A stretch of DNA of 64,000 nucleotides from positions 25,521,426-25,585,425 of the forward strand of contig CP141136.1 in assembly GCA_035236585.1 (NCBI GenBank), given 5' to 3'. Shown one piece after another: positions 34,306-46,676 of this stretch (position 1 is the first letter of the stretch; each line of letters opens with the position of its first letter). The notes under the pieces are model-generated. The model made no database searches. It was not told the origin of the DNA and worked only from the letters and a program-made list of their open reading frames with translations. Source of the DNA: Warburgia ugandensis. Taxonomy: Eukaryota; Streptophyta; Magnoliopsida; Canellales; Canellaceae. The position numbers were made by a program, and so were the translations under genes.

Positions 34306-37300
34306 TGTAATATCCTCAAATTTTAACCCTAAATTAGTAATAAATTAAATTAATTAAATTAAATTAAAAATTCTATTAATAGAATTTGGTTTTGAAACCA
34401 CTAAATTTAGAAAGTACATGTCAATAGGAATTGAATAGTATAAAGAACGTCGAAAATGGAGTTCGGATGAGAGAGATGAACATTTTAAATTACAAGGGTA
34501 TTTTGGTAATTAGGCAAGGACATGAATTAGAAGGGGTCATTTGATAACGGCACCCCCTTTCCATCCCCAACTCGTAGGAAGCAGTGATCTGCCTTTCCCT
34601 GCGAATTAATTGGATCTACAACTACAAAAGCATGTTCCCTTTCCATTCCCAGGCCAAACACCGAGAGAAAAACCTTAGTTTTTCCCTTTGCACACCGCTA
34701 ACATAAACAGAAGTTTGCATGCGTCATAGGGCTCCAATCTCCCATCTCCAACTCTAATTAAGTAAGCCACACACTCTAACTTGTTATTCACCTTTGTTTT
34801 CCAACTTTTCCCCCACAGATCCGCACTAGATATAGGCTGAATGGTCGTTGGATGGCCTAGGGAATCAAAACCGTGGATCATGGTTAGATCCATGTTAAGG
34901 ACACTTCAGATGATAGATCTGAGCCACTCAATGTGATCTTTGGAATAAAAAACCATAGGAACAGCAAAATCAAATAAAAAATCAGAGTATCTGAGCCTCA
35001 AATCAAGCCAAAACAAGATGTCCCTGATGGATGACGTACCCAGCACATTGAATGGGATGCTAGATGTGGACTGCAAACACACAGGCTCCATAGCGCGCAG
35101 GGATGTTGTTGTGCGCTATCATGGAGGACTGGAACAGCGAGCGTCCTAGAAACCACGACGCACGTGGGATGTGTCCTGGCACTTAGGATGCACGCAACAC
35201 ATTCCATTGCACATCCCAGAAATGGTGCATCCCAAAGACACTGGTTTATGCTGGTATAAATAGGTGTAAACCGCTCCACTGGTGCAAATCGGCGTAAAAC
35301 TATATTTTTGTTTGGATTTTTCATCTGAAAGGGTCTTCTGAGATTCTTGAGGCTACAGAAGTCCGATTTTCGATCCATAAGTTTCGTTGAATGTATATCA
35401 ATGATGCGGACATGAATTTAACCTCTAAACTTTGATCAGAGTATAATTAGTTGATCAAACTTAAGAAAAATGTACTCAATTAGAGAGATCATGACTTAGA
35501 ACTTAAACAATTGAATGATTTAAGGGATGAATTGATGAATCTAAGGAACAGATTAAGAATACTCAACTCAGAATTGATTTGAACCATTGATCTAACCCAA
35601 ATCTTGAGAAATTGTTGATCTAAGGATGATCTGACTATAGATACACATTAAAATGAGTAGATGAACATGAAATGACATTGTTTAATAATAAATAAGATCA
35701 AAATTAATGATCTAATCATAAATAGAGACCTTAAAGAACGATCCAACAGTTGGATCGCTATAGATTCTATGAAGATGAAATAAATAATGCAAAATAGTGT
35801 TGTGATGCTGAAAGGTATATCAGAGCACGCGATTTGAGAGAAGTACGCACTTTGATCTGATTTGGTTGTATTCTCATTGAGGTAGGTGATGATATTGAAT
35901 GTTATGTTTTAATTTCTAAAATCATGCATTATCATAGCATCATGGGTGATTGTGATTGATTGTCATTTGTTTATTTATTCTGAGATTTTGTGAGATTCAA
36001 AATTTTATGCTATGATCTATATGAGATTTAGATAGTGTATTGAATGAGTTTTCATGATTGATTGTTCTATGGTATTGATACCGCATATCTTATGTATGAT
36101 TAGTAATTATCTTTCTTTATTACATCACTGAAATTGGTAGTTTTTCATAAAATTGGTAGTAGAGGCTTGATGGCTAGTCCTTTGAGAGTCTAACCTCAGG
36201 ATGAGGGGTGTGCCTTAGGGATTGTGAGCCACGAGTGCTCCTGGTTTTACAAGATACGTGATTTTCATGTTTTGTGATTTATGACGAGTGCTCTCACTCT
36301 GTGGATGTCATGTTAAGAGGGAGTAGGGTCACTCACTCACCCTCTAAATTTATGATGTGATAAACACCTGCCCATAGATGACTTTTGGTAGGGGTTTGGT
36401 AATATGGGTAGTCCACACTACCGGTTCGGCCCTTCCTATGGAAACGGATATTAAGTCTCCTGTTATGGTGTCACGACCCGAGTTTTTATATGATGCAATT
36501 TTGATAAAAAGGCAAGATCTCTTGTTTTATAAGTATGAGATGCATTAAAATCTTTTTCATTTGGAAAACAATCTTTCATAAAAACCCCGAGTGTCAAAAC
36601 ATATTCTCAAATTATTTAGCCATGGCAAAGTTTAAATCAATATTATTCCCAAGAAAGTGTTAGTCACAAATTTGACTATTAGAGAGTAACTACAATCAAG
36701 TAACATTGAAAGATAAGGTAGGGGTTTTACTTACTTGTACTTAGCCTGGATGGTTCGTAGCACAAGCATTCCTTGCCCTTAAGTATTTACTTGGTGTCTG
36801 AAAAATGTTGAGGATTGGGTGAGTATATACTATACTCAGTAGGAGCCTATCACTACTAGTTTTATAATGCATGAGATGTTTTAAAATCATATGCTCATTC
36901 AAAACATGTGCATGTCTAAATACTCAAGCCCAATATCAGTATAAGAATCCGTTATCAAACTGAAATACTAATGACTTAAAGGATCGCATAATCCAAAATT
37001 GAAAGTATCATATACACATATATGATAACATCATGATATGCAATAGATGCTTCATGGAGTCCAACTCATGGATCTCTAGTATGGTATGGTCGACCAACCT
37101 CATATCATGCCATATGCAATGCACATAAATCATCAAACCATAGGGTTCAAACTATGCCCACGACTTCGCCGCTGTGTGGTCCCCAGGTACCTGAGGACAT
37201 AGCGTCATAGCCTCCATGGGGCATATGACACATCGACCTAATGCCGTGACACCAGTGGTAGCCCCCTGTACCACATGCAGTCGACGTAGGGACATGCCCT

Positions 37301-40021
37301 TTTTTGGGCGTGGTACCCATTCCACCTAGTAGTGGTAGAGGTTGGGTGGCCAACCCAGACCCCTCGGCATAGCACCCACGCGCTTACTAGCCCAAATCAC
37401 ATAAGATCAACTAAGCCAAAACCTCTTTTCAAAACCTGTCCTCTTTGGGTCCCTCACAACTGCTTGGCCCTCGGCACTCCAGCGTCTTTTGGCAACCCTC
37501 AAGGACATGCAATCTTTGCAAGTACTTAAATCATACAATGTATGCACTTGTTTGAAAAACATATATGTGCATAATTGTATATGCAATCATTTTACAAAAC
37601 ATGTCTATGTACAAAGCATTTATCACATGCATGCTGAAATAAGTCATACTAAACAAGTCATAAATTTAAAACATATGTTCTCAAAACAATAATAGTTCTT
37701 TTGAAAGAATCTAATAGTGATAGAGCACCTATCTGGCTAGGTCGTGCTAACCCTTTTGTCCTCGGACGCTCCTGATCATGGTTTGGGGAATCAAGGTTAG
37801 TTTGACCTATCTTTTATGGGTTTTAGAGTAATTGGTCTTATTACTTAGGCATTAGGGGTCCATCCCTATGCCTATGGGTGTCCTAAGGTCCTAATTGGGC
37901 CTTGGTATCCTCAGTTTTCCAAAGTTCTAGTGGCCACGCGCCACCATCCTATTCTAAGGGTCATTCCCACCTTTTATTGGACCTTGATCATGGATTTTAT
38001 AATTTGGATGTGTCCGCATCATCGACACGGACATAACGCCTTTTGCGGCGCCTCAATCGGAGCTCTAGATCTCAAGTTATAAGCGTTTTAGTGTTGTATG
38101 TACATAGAGTCTTAAGAATGAAAAAATGGGATGCTAGGGCGCTGTGCGACTGTGTCGTGCGCCCTGGCTTCCTTAAGGAATGAAAAGAAACCCGCAGCGC
38201 TAGCGCACTGTGCGTCTGTGGCATGCGCCTCAGCGGGCGCGTCCCTGGACGCACCCGTTTGGTTTTTCAAACGGAAGTCGACGTGGGACATTTCGACTGA
38301 AACGTCCCGCTCGTTGGGGAACCGGGGCGTCCTCAGGACACCTTGGTTCGACCCTTTTCGAACCAGTGTGACCCAAGGGACGTCCCTGGGTCCTTGGTGG
38401 CTCTCCTGGGCTCCGTTTTGCATGGTTTTTCATGCAAAAACCCAGGGAAATCATTCCTGGAACTATGGTGGAGATGGGTTTTGAGCGATCTCAGACGTAC
38501 CTGGCTCGTTGCTGGTTTTTTCTCCTTGTTTTCCCCTCGAGGTCACTGCTCCACGACTGGTTTTTCTTCAACGTTTTGGGCTGCCATTAGAGGCGCCCAA
38601 GAGCTCTATTTATAGAGCTAAGAGAGGGTTCTGGAGGGGGCTCTCACTGCCTTTGAATGGCGGTGGAGAAACCTCCAGAATGGCGGTGATTTCTCCTCCA
38701 ATCACCGCCGTTCTAGAACCCTCTAGAGGTTGAAGATGAAGGGGTGCCCGAATCAAAACGGGCCCCTGTGTTTGCAGGCTAAAACCCTTTTTGTAAAATT
38801 TACAATTTTGCCCCTGAACTTCAAAGGGCCATATCTTGCTCATTTTAACTCCGTTTTGGGTGATTTTGGTCTCGTTGGATTCCTTTTTCTGAGACGCATC
38901 TAATGACACCATTTTTAGGACCAAATTTCCTGGGTTCAGTCAAGGTGAATAGTGAAATGACTAAAATGCCCTTATCTTCAAAAACTGATCTTTTCATTGC
39001 TTAACTTAGAATTTCAATATTACAAAATTGGAGACATTACATATGGTGTCGAAGGGGAGTGGCGGTGGTTGAGACCCTGGAGTGGTTGCCACTGCAGCAT
39101 GACGATCCATACTCTTATTCTGTGTGCTTGCATGACGAGCATATAGAGGTTATTGTATGCCTGGGTGTGATAACACTTAGAGAGGATGTATATGAGTACT
39201 CATGACATATTGTACGAGTGTATGGGACACTCATGGGACCCACGTACATTTGGGTGCCCTGCTCAATATTGTATGCTTATTGAGATTGGATCATGTTCTG
39301 TTTTTTTTCAGTTATGAGATTATCATGCTTTATACTCATGAGATCCATGTTTTATCACATACGATGTTTTGTTTATAATACTTATATTCTATGGATCTTA
39401 TGACTTATGCTTTTCTAAGCAGCGATGTTCAAAGTGCTTTCATGTTTCATTTGTTATTACATTAAATGTCTATATATCTACACAAGCAATAGCTTGCTGA
39501 GGCATTACTTTGTTTTGCAATGCCAAAATATCAAACGCGACAACAGAAAAGGCAAGAGCGTGGTGAGACAATGATAGCAGTGGGGACCATTTTGATTAGA
39601 CTAATAGATAGCTTGATGTGAGTGATGAGATAGACTACAATTCGAACTTATTTTGTAGACTGTATACCTTTATTTGATAGAGGTGATTATGACATTTATA
39701 TGTTAAGGACATGTCTTTATGTATGGTGGATTGTTATGATGGATAAACCATGGGCCACATTATTATGTTTTTTGGATATATATTTTTTTCAATAAGGGTG
39801 CCGTTGATTTTGACGTTGGAATTGATATTAGTATTGTCTTAAATTTATTGTTACGTACTTATATTTATCTTTTAATCGTGGTCGTTATATTTTTAGAAAA
39901 AGGAGATAACACCCGGAGGTCTTTAAGTAAATGTTCTAATAAATAATTAATAAAAAATTTTGATTTTGGGATCCTGATTATATCTATTATTATTATTATT
40001 ATAAAAACCCAAGGTGTTACA
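34306..40021 (+). mobile_element. Solo gypsy LTR (about 3.1 kb) with another LTR inside
   Basis: It starts TGTAATATCCTCAAATTT and ends CCCAAGGTGTTACA, the TG...CA limits of a long gypsy LTR, with no coding part. A block at about 39484-39525 (AGCTTGCTGAGGCATTACTT, TGTTTTGCAATGCC) matches, inverted, the chromovirus LTR at 18445-18485, so it belongs to the same broad family. It is interrupted by the solo LTR at 36469-39041. The flanks CACAT and TGCAT do not make a convincing target duplication, so the outer limits are less sure than the inner ones. Confidence 0.65.
36469..39041 (-). mobile_element. Solo gypsy LTR (2573 bases), nested and inverted
   Basis: On the + strand it begins TGTCACGACCCGAG and ends GGAGACATTACA (minus-strand TG...CA). 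It has perfect 5-base target duplications TATGG at 36464-36468 and 39042-39046. No gag or pol is present, so it is a solo LTR left by recombination. It sits in the opposite orientation inside the LTR at 34306-40021. Open frames within its GC-rich part (about 38.1-38.9 kb) are not genes. Confidence 0.85.
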
Positions 40022-40116
40022 TGCATCCATCACCACTGTGAAGAATCTCTGAATAGGCGCTGCACAGAAAAAAAGACTTACATCTCTTCATCTGTTTAGA
40101 CTTTCAGCAGAGAAGC

Positions 40117-40428
40117 TTAACACCCAAATCCATACAAGGTCCTACCCTGCCTCTTGAGAGCATAAACCACATCCAAAGCAGTCACCATCTTCCTCCTCAC
40201 GTGCTTCGTGTACACGACTGCATCAGGAATCACATTCTCCAGGAAGATCTTCAAAACTCCTCTGGTTTCCTCATAGACCAACCCACTGTTTCTCTTCACT
40301 CCGCCTCTTCTCGCCATACGCCAGATCACGGGCTTGGTGATTCCCTAAATGTTATCTCGGAGCACCTTATGGTGATGCTTGGCACCACCTTTTCCAAGAC
40401 CTTTTCCTCCCTTCCCACAGCCAGACAT
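40117..40428 (-). pseudogene. Histone H4 pseudogene
   Basis: An intronless, full-length (103-codon) copy of histone H4 running from [17 protein letters not shown] to [14 protein letters not shown]. The tail normally reads GFGG. It is dead: codon 28 of the frame (Gln27 of the mature protein) is a stop, and H4, one of the most conserved proteins known, here carries R3C, R17H, R19H and several core changes ([23 protein letters not shown]). There is a TATA-like TATATAAGG about 190 bases upstream and no poly-A tail, so it may be a DNA-level copy with promoter rather than a processed one. It lies antisense in the leader of the copia element, about 650 bases before its gag. Confidence 0.9.
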
Positions 40429-41078
40429 TTTCAAGAGCTTCACGAGGATCTCCTATCGGGCACCACTTCTCTTACAACAACCATTGGAAAGTGGATCCTC
40501 AAATTGTCTCTCACATCTTCCTCTAGCATTCACTAACGCAGCTCCTTCTCCGGCGCGCACCCCTCACTGCGTATTTGGACTGGCATTAAAAATCATCCAA
40601 CCACCAACATATTCTCCTTATATATCAGCATATGATTTTTGCAATTTTGATACATTTGACGATCGAAGAGGCTTGATCAAGAAATTCTCTGCCCCTTCCT
40701 ATAAGCATCTGGAGTTATCTTCAAACGACCAAACAACAACATGGATTTCTCGGAGAGTGGATGATTCCTTTACTTTCTTAAGAAGATCAAATCCTGTCAT
40801 CAATGACATGTAGTAGTCTGTAATGATTACATTCACCTTTGGTCTCTTATAAGAGCTCTTCAACAATCTCTCAATCAACTTCCGATCAAGAAAACTATCA
40901 GAACATGCAGCTTCGACCCATCTCGGACACTGTGGCCATTATTTTTTTCACCATCGTTCTATTGATTGACAAATCTCAAATCCTCCAAAAGATCTGCTTG
41001 GTAATCCCACCTGAAAGCATTGTTCGAGCAATCATTGAAGCGTTCTTTCACTCACGTGGAACACTTTGATCAATTATC
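40429..41078. other. Stretch between H4 pseudogene and copia gag
   Basis: It probably holds the former H4 promoter (TATA-like at 40617-40625, minus strand) and then copia leader or unrelated DNA. I cannot place the boundary. Confidence 0.35.
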
Positions 41079-41079
41079 A

Positions 41080-42030
41080 TGATGGATGTTAGCTCTGCAC
41101 ATCATCTCACCCAAACACCTTTATCACCTCTACCATAAATCATAATACCCTCATCTCTTTTAATCCGGCCACTCAACTTTCAGTCAAATTAACATCTGAC
41201 AATTATTCTTTATGGAAGGCACAATTTGATGCATTACTATTTGGCTATGATTAACTTGTTTTCATAGATGGAACCAAACCGTGCCCACAAACAAATATCC
41301 AGAATGGAGTAGATGAACAACTAAACTCGGAGTTCACACTTGCCATTATCTCATCCTTATCTGACCGTGGTTTACCACCAGTTATCTCAGCCAAAAGCTC
41401 AACTAAAGCATGGGATTGCCTCGCGACACTATATGCCAACCCTTCATCCTCACGAACCATGGGCTTGATGGAACGACTCACAAACATCAGTCGTGGCTCT
41501 CAACCTGTGACAGACTATCTCAGTACAATACGTAGCATAGTTGATGATCTAGCATTGATTGATCAATCAATTGTAGATTCGCACTTAATCAATAATGTAC
41601 TCAATGGTTTGGGTACCGAGTTTAAGGAGATTGCTATGGCAATTAGAGCAAGAGATTCCATCATCAGTTTTGAAGAACTTCACGACAAACTCGTTGAATA
41701 TGACTCTATCTCAAGCGTGAAGAGAGCCAACACAATCATACTCTCACCACCAATGCTGCTTACTTTCCCCGTTCCAAACCTAGAAATCAATGGAATAAGA
41801 ACAATTATCAAAATCGTGGCCGTCAATCTCTTTACAACAATCCGAGTCCACCCAAAACACTCAATGGCATCATTTAAATAATAACAGGGGAGGCCAAATT
41901 TTCAACAACAATCCAAATAACTCGGGGAACAATTTTTCAAAAACTTCTTATGCCAATGTCATTTGCCAATGGTGTGACAAACAGGGCCATACTGCTCGAG
42001 TTTGTCGCTCTGCTAAACGGCTCATGCATC
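41080..42030 (+). mobile_element. Copia gag region
   Basis: It shows copia gag blocks: LTSDNYSLWKAQFDALLFGY, AWDCLATLYANPSSSR, IRSIVDDLALIDQ, LNGLGTEFKEIAMAIRARD, FEELHDKLVEYD, and a CCHC knuckle close to the end. Boundaries are rounded, and it is a broken fossil. Confidence 0.82.
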
Positions 42031-43005
42031 AACCCATGGCAAATCCAACTACTACTGGTCCAGGCAATTCTTCTTCAAATTGGCTATTGAATTCTGGAGC
42101 TTCATACCATGTCACTTCTGATCTATGCAATCTCTCCATTCACTATCCTTATGAAGGACCTGATGACATCATTATTGGGGACGGTTCAGGTTTACACATC
42201 ACCCACACTGGTTCCTCTAAACTTTCAACTCCCTTTAATTCTTTTTCTCTCTTAAATATTTTATGTGTCCCTTCCGTGCACCAAAATTTAATTTCTGTTT
42301 CACAGTTTTGTAAAGCTAACGACACCTCCATTGAATTTTTTTCTTCATCTTTCTATGTAAAGGATCTTGCTACGGGCGTAGTTCTTACGCAAGAAAGGAG
42401 TAAGAATAATGTCTGTCAATGGTCAACCAACTGGGAATCTGAAAATTTAGTAAAACAAGCTTGTATTGGTATTAAGACGACTATTGACCGTTGGCACGAT
42501 CGCCTTGGTCATCCATCTCCCACAATTCTCACTCATATTATCTCCCAATCTCACCTTCATGTTCAATCGATTCAGTCAAAATTTTACTTTCGTGATTCTT
42601 GTCAATGTAATAAAAACCACAAACGACCTTTTGGTATCTCAACCTTAAAAAGTTGTGGTCCTTTAGATTTAATCTACACAGATGTTTGGGGTCCCTCTCC
42701 TATTCACTCTATGGATGGTTATTCTTACTATGTTATATTTGTTGATTATTTTACAAAATACTCATAGTTGTTCCCATTAGCAAATAAATCCGATGTCTTT
42801 TCACTTTTTCCAAAGTTCAAAATTATGGTTGAAAAATTCTTTCAAACATCTATCACAACCATTTATTCTGATGGTGGCAAAGAATATCAAGGGCTCAAAG
42901 CAATGTTTGAAAGTAATGGTATTCAACATCTAGTGTCTCCCCCATATACACCCCAACATATAGCTTCTGCTGAACGACGCTATCGACATATTGTTAAAAC
43001 TGGTC
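42030..43005 (+). mobile_element. Copia protease and integrase (front part)
   Basis: The protease region (NWLLNSGASYHVTSD, IIIGDGSGLHI) is followed by the GAG-pre-integrase and zinc-binding area (WHDRLGHPS) and the integrase core (LIYTDVWGPSP, YYVIFVDYFTKYS, TIYSDGGKEYQ, HLVSPPYTPQ). The region ends where the TIR element is inserted. Confidence 0.85.
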
Positions 43006-43008
43006 TAA

Positions 43009-43037
43009 GGAGGGTTTATTTAATTGCACATCTTTGG
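43009..43037 (+). repeat. Left terminal inverted repeat
   Basis: It starts GGAGGGTTTATTTAATTGCA and ends ATCTTTGG. It pairs with 61284-61311. TAA precedes it at 43006-43008. Confidence 0.65.
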
Positions 43038-43074
43038 TGTTTCTGAGATATCATGGCATATATCAGATCTGCAC

Positions 43075-43284
43075 CTTATTTAACCACGATATCTTTGGCG
43101 TATGTGAAATATCAAGTTTATTTAACCACGATATCTTCTGTGTATGTGAGATATCAGGTTTATTTAACGGCGATATCTTTGGTATATGTGAGATATCAAG
43201 TTTATTTAACTATGATATCTTTGGCATATGTAAGATATCAGCTTTATTTAACTTTGTCATGCTTGATATATTTGGTGATATTGG
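43075..43284 (+). repeat. 42-base subterminal tandem array
   Basis: Units begin TTTATTTAAC and contain GATATCTTTGG and GATATCA, with an exact period of 42 (starts 43075, 43117, 43159, 43201, 43243). Four units are clear and the fifth is degenerate. The left TIR itself reads like a diverged unit (TTTATTTAA...CATCTTTGG...GATATC), so the array may have grown from the transposon end. Confidence 0.85.
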
Positions 43285-43757
43285 AGATATGCCAAATCAT
43301 ATTTCCCGTGCAAAATGTGTTCCTTTCTAAAAGAGAGAAAAATCAAATGAAATATGTCTTTTTTAGAGAGAGAAATAGTCATGGTCTCTCAGTCCATTCC
43401 TGCATGCTACCATTGATGACGAATGGGATTCTCTCCAACGTAGCACATGCCAGACCGCCGCTGGGAGAGCCCTTTGTAGTCGACGAACCATATTGGTGCA
43501 AGGAGACTGATGATGCAGATTTCGGGCTCACGCAGGATCCTCAAGCTGCGAGACCTGCGAGATCAGTCCAGGCACACTTGTATTCTTCATCCCATAAAAG
43601 AATTCCTAACCTGGCAGGGGAGAAAACCAGTTCACCTTGTGAAATTAATCGACCGTTTCCCCGTGTTTCTTTTTCCATGTCCTGAAACTCCCCTTTTCTT
43701 CTCACATATTCCCATCGTCACCTGTTTCTCTCCCTTTATTTGGCGAAATTTTTTTGC

Positions 43758-43907
43758 ATGGCTTCCAGATTGTCTTTTGCTGAAGAAGAACCGACTGTCG
43801 ATGAAAGCTTTGGATCCCGAGGGTTTATGCGAAACTCTGTAGAAAACCCAATCTATACAATCCCTGTAGTCAAGGCCCTCCCTTCACTTTCACTCCCCAC
43901 ATTTTGA
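43758..43907 (+). CDS. Short open frame of 49 codons, unrecognised
   Basis: MASRLSFAEEEPTVDESFGS and then RGFMRNSVENPIYTIPVVKA, ending LPSLSLPTF and a stop. The ATG has a good context and a donor-like GTAAGT follows the stop at 43919. The composition is protein-like but I know no family. It could be the start of a captured gene or chance. Confidence 0.2.
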   Translation: MASRLSFAEEEPTVDESFGSRGFMRNSVENPIYTIPVVKALPSLSLPTF

Positions 43908-45077
43908 ACATCGTAGAAGTAAGTTGATCTCCCTTTCTCTTCATTCTCTTTGTGTTTCCTCTTGTTCAACTTGTAAAGAGACCTGCGTTTGAAGCTTATA
44001 GAATGGATTGCATAGAGATCTCCGATCCGGGACTTTTTTGTTCTGAATGTTTTCTAGACATTCAACGATTTTATACTGAAAAGGGATATATGATATATTT
44101 TTTTGAATTGGGTTTTCTGAGTGGTTTTCTAAAGATAACCTCTCCGTTCTACAGCTTCTTTATCTTTTCTCGCTTTCAAGAAATCTCATCCAAAGTTTTC
44201 ATGACACTTCTATTATGGTTTTGTAAAATGGCAAATATCTCTCCCGGATTGTATTCTACTTTATTTCGTATCTAAATTTGGCAAGAAAACTATAGCATAT
44301 CCAAATCAGATGTTAATGTTTTCTGGAATTGGTGTTTGGGTTAAGAATAGTTTAAGATTAGAATTATTCTTCTCAACATGCCATTTCTTAAACTGGGTAT
44401 CGGTCATTAAACCATTTTTCTTTCCTTCTCTGCTAAAAGTCATGGTTAATAACAAAATCTTGATCACTAGTTTCTTAGTTATGAATTTTGTACTGAATTT
44501 AAGAGTAGACTCTCATGCAAATTCATTTGAGTGTTTGTTTCTCCTTTCTTTACTTTACTCCCATTCTTCTTTGTTCTTTTACTTGCCTATAAAAGTGTTA
44601 GATGGTGCCTGAGGTGTAGGATCCATTAATTTTTGTTACGGGTTTGGGGTTTCTTTATTTTAGGTGTTAATACATTTATTGCAGGCTTCTGGAGCAAGTG
44701 ATTTGGATTAGTTGTTTTCAATAGTTGATTCAAATGGAAAACCTTCCACTAACCTTAGGAATTATGTTAATCATTTATGGAAATAGCTTTAACCATCTCT
44801 GGTGAGTATTTGAATGTGGTTCTTGAAGATGAGCTCCATTGTTCTCTAAACTTTCTAATTTGGCCGGTAGCAGTTTCTTCTCAGTTTCACTTGCATGCAA
44901 CAAATGTTGCCAGATGTTGGTTGCACCCTATCGTTGCCCTGTTTATTTCATTACTTTTGGTCATCTAATACAACTATTAGTAATCCATTGTATGTTAGTT
45001 TCTTGCCTTTGTTTTAGAAATCATCTTTTTATTCCAAATGTAGACTAGTAACTATAATACATACATATCCTGTAGAT
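43908..45077 (+). other. Intron-like or captured DNA, no domain recognised
   Basis: It is AT-rich with T-rich stretches and ends in an acceptor CCTGTAG (45071-45077) directly before the kinase exon that resumes after the Athila-like element. I looked here for the kinase's glycine-rich loop and did not find it. Confidence 0.4.
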
Positions 45078-45083
45078 AGCTTG

Positions 45084-46676
45084 TTGATGTTTTTTGCAAG
45101 TGCACGGGCTATTGTAGTACAGCTATGCAATTACAGGTCAAACCCACAGCAATTCGCTTTAATTGGAGTTTTCAATAAAATTCAATTAATAAAAGAATAA
45201 AAAAGAATATACTAGAATTAAATCATCAATAAAATCTAAATTTATTCAACTGTTGCAATTTACACAATTATTTATTCCAAAAACACAGAAAATGCAACAA
45301 AATAAGCAGTCCTGGATAAGTCTGTCCTTGGATAGTCAGAATGTGGATAAGTTAAAATCGAAATAGCACAGGGACACAGTTGGTATTAAATCAGGGACTT
45401 AGATGGAATTAAACTGGGGATCTAGATGTAATTAACCAGAAAGGACAGAATTGTAATTACTTTTAAAGAAGGAGGGAAAAAATGGAATTTCGTTGAAAAT
45501 ATGGTTTTGAAGAGAAAAACCAGACCCGACAAAGAAGAACAAAGGAGATGGAGGGGGAAAAGGGAGAAGAAGAGAAGAAAAAGGAGGAGAAGAGAAGGGA
45601 AGCGGAGTGGAAACCCGACTTGGGTTTCCATTCTTGGACCACCCAAAGACTGAAATGGAGGAGAATGGAGAAGAAGAGGAAGGGAAAATGATTGGAGGTC
45701 GGGTTTTCTTCTCCGGTTCGTGCGGCTGGTGGACGTACTCCTGGAGATGGGTATGGCTTCGGCTACCAACAAATAATGATCAGAGAGGAAAAGAGAGACG
45801 AGACGATGACCAGACTGGGTGATGGAGAAGGAGGTATGGGTTGCGCGCTACTAGTCAATCCGGTCGGAGAAAGAAAAAATGAGAAAGAGAGATCGAGAGA
45901 GAGCAGAGAGAGATATTGGTGCATGGAGAGTGAGAGAGAATAGAGAAATTGGGTTTGAAAAGAGAAGAACAAGCAAGAGAGAGAACGTGGGAAAGAGAGT
46001 AGAGAAGGAGAGGGAGAAAAGGCCAGGCCTGCTTGGTGTGACACGCACCAATGGCCGGCCAGAAGGGAAACGGGATTGAGAGAGCTGGGAGAGTAAGACA
46101 AAGAGAGAGCTACGGGTTCAAGAACATGGGGGTCTAGAGAGAAGAAGGGGTATGTGAAGAAAATTGATAGAGAGAGACGTGAGAGAGTGGGAGATGGAGG
46201 GAGAAACGTGTAGGAGAGAGGGAGATAAGAGAGGAGAGAGATAAGTGGAAAAGAAAAAAATAATAATAATAAGAGAGAGGGAAAAGAGAGATAAGAGGGA
46301 GAGTGGGGTTTACTGGAAGTCTAGACTTGCTAGAACTCTGCAAGTCTTCAATTTTGTCCTGTCTTAGGACTCTTCAAAGTCTTCCTTTTCATGCAACTTC
46401 ATTATCCTCATCTGATCTTCGTGATTTGATCTAGATCGTTCACGCTTGATTCAATTGATCTGCAATGCACATGACTCAATTAGAATCGTCCAAATTGTTT
46501 ATTATTCATCTAATTAGCTTTGATGATCATCTGACTATTAATTTTGCAATTTAACGGTTGGATGGCCAATTAAAGCTAAATTAAACTATTTTATGTAAAA
46601 TCTTGAAATTAATGGCCTAGATGCTCTAATTGAACACTAAATTAGGGGTATTTTAGCAAAAAATGAACACTTAACA
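45084..46676 (-). repeat. 3' LTR of the Athila-like element (1593 bases)
   Basis: On the + strand it starts TGTTGATGTTTTTTGCAAG and ends GAACACTTAACA. GA-rich stretches near 45540-46310 give long purine-biased open frames that are not genes. Confidence 0.9.

Noticed and set aside
34301-40026. Target duplication for the outer solo LTR
   Set aside because: The flanking pentamers CACAT and TGCAT match at only three of five bases, so I do not claim one.
40117-40428. Functional histone H4 gene
   Set aside because: A stop at Gln27 and many substitutions in an otherwise nearly invariant protein show it is dead.
43075-43284. CRISPR-like array
   Set aside because: Units are head-to-tail tandem repeats with no unique spacers, in a plant nuclear setting.
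43285-45077. Missing N-lobe exons of the PTI1-like kinase
   Set aside because: I looked for the glycine-rich loop and the FTYKEL-type block in this stretch and found neither.
45540-46340. Arg/Glu-rich open frames in the 3' LTR and its partner near 57.5-58.4 kb
   Set aside because: GA-rich LTR sequence; present in both LTRs and without domains.
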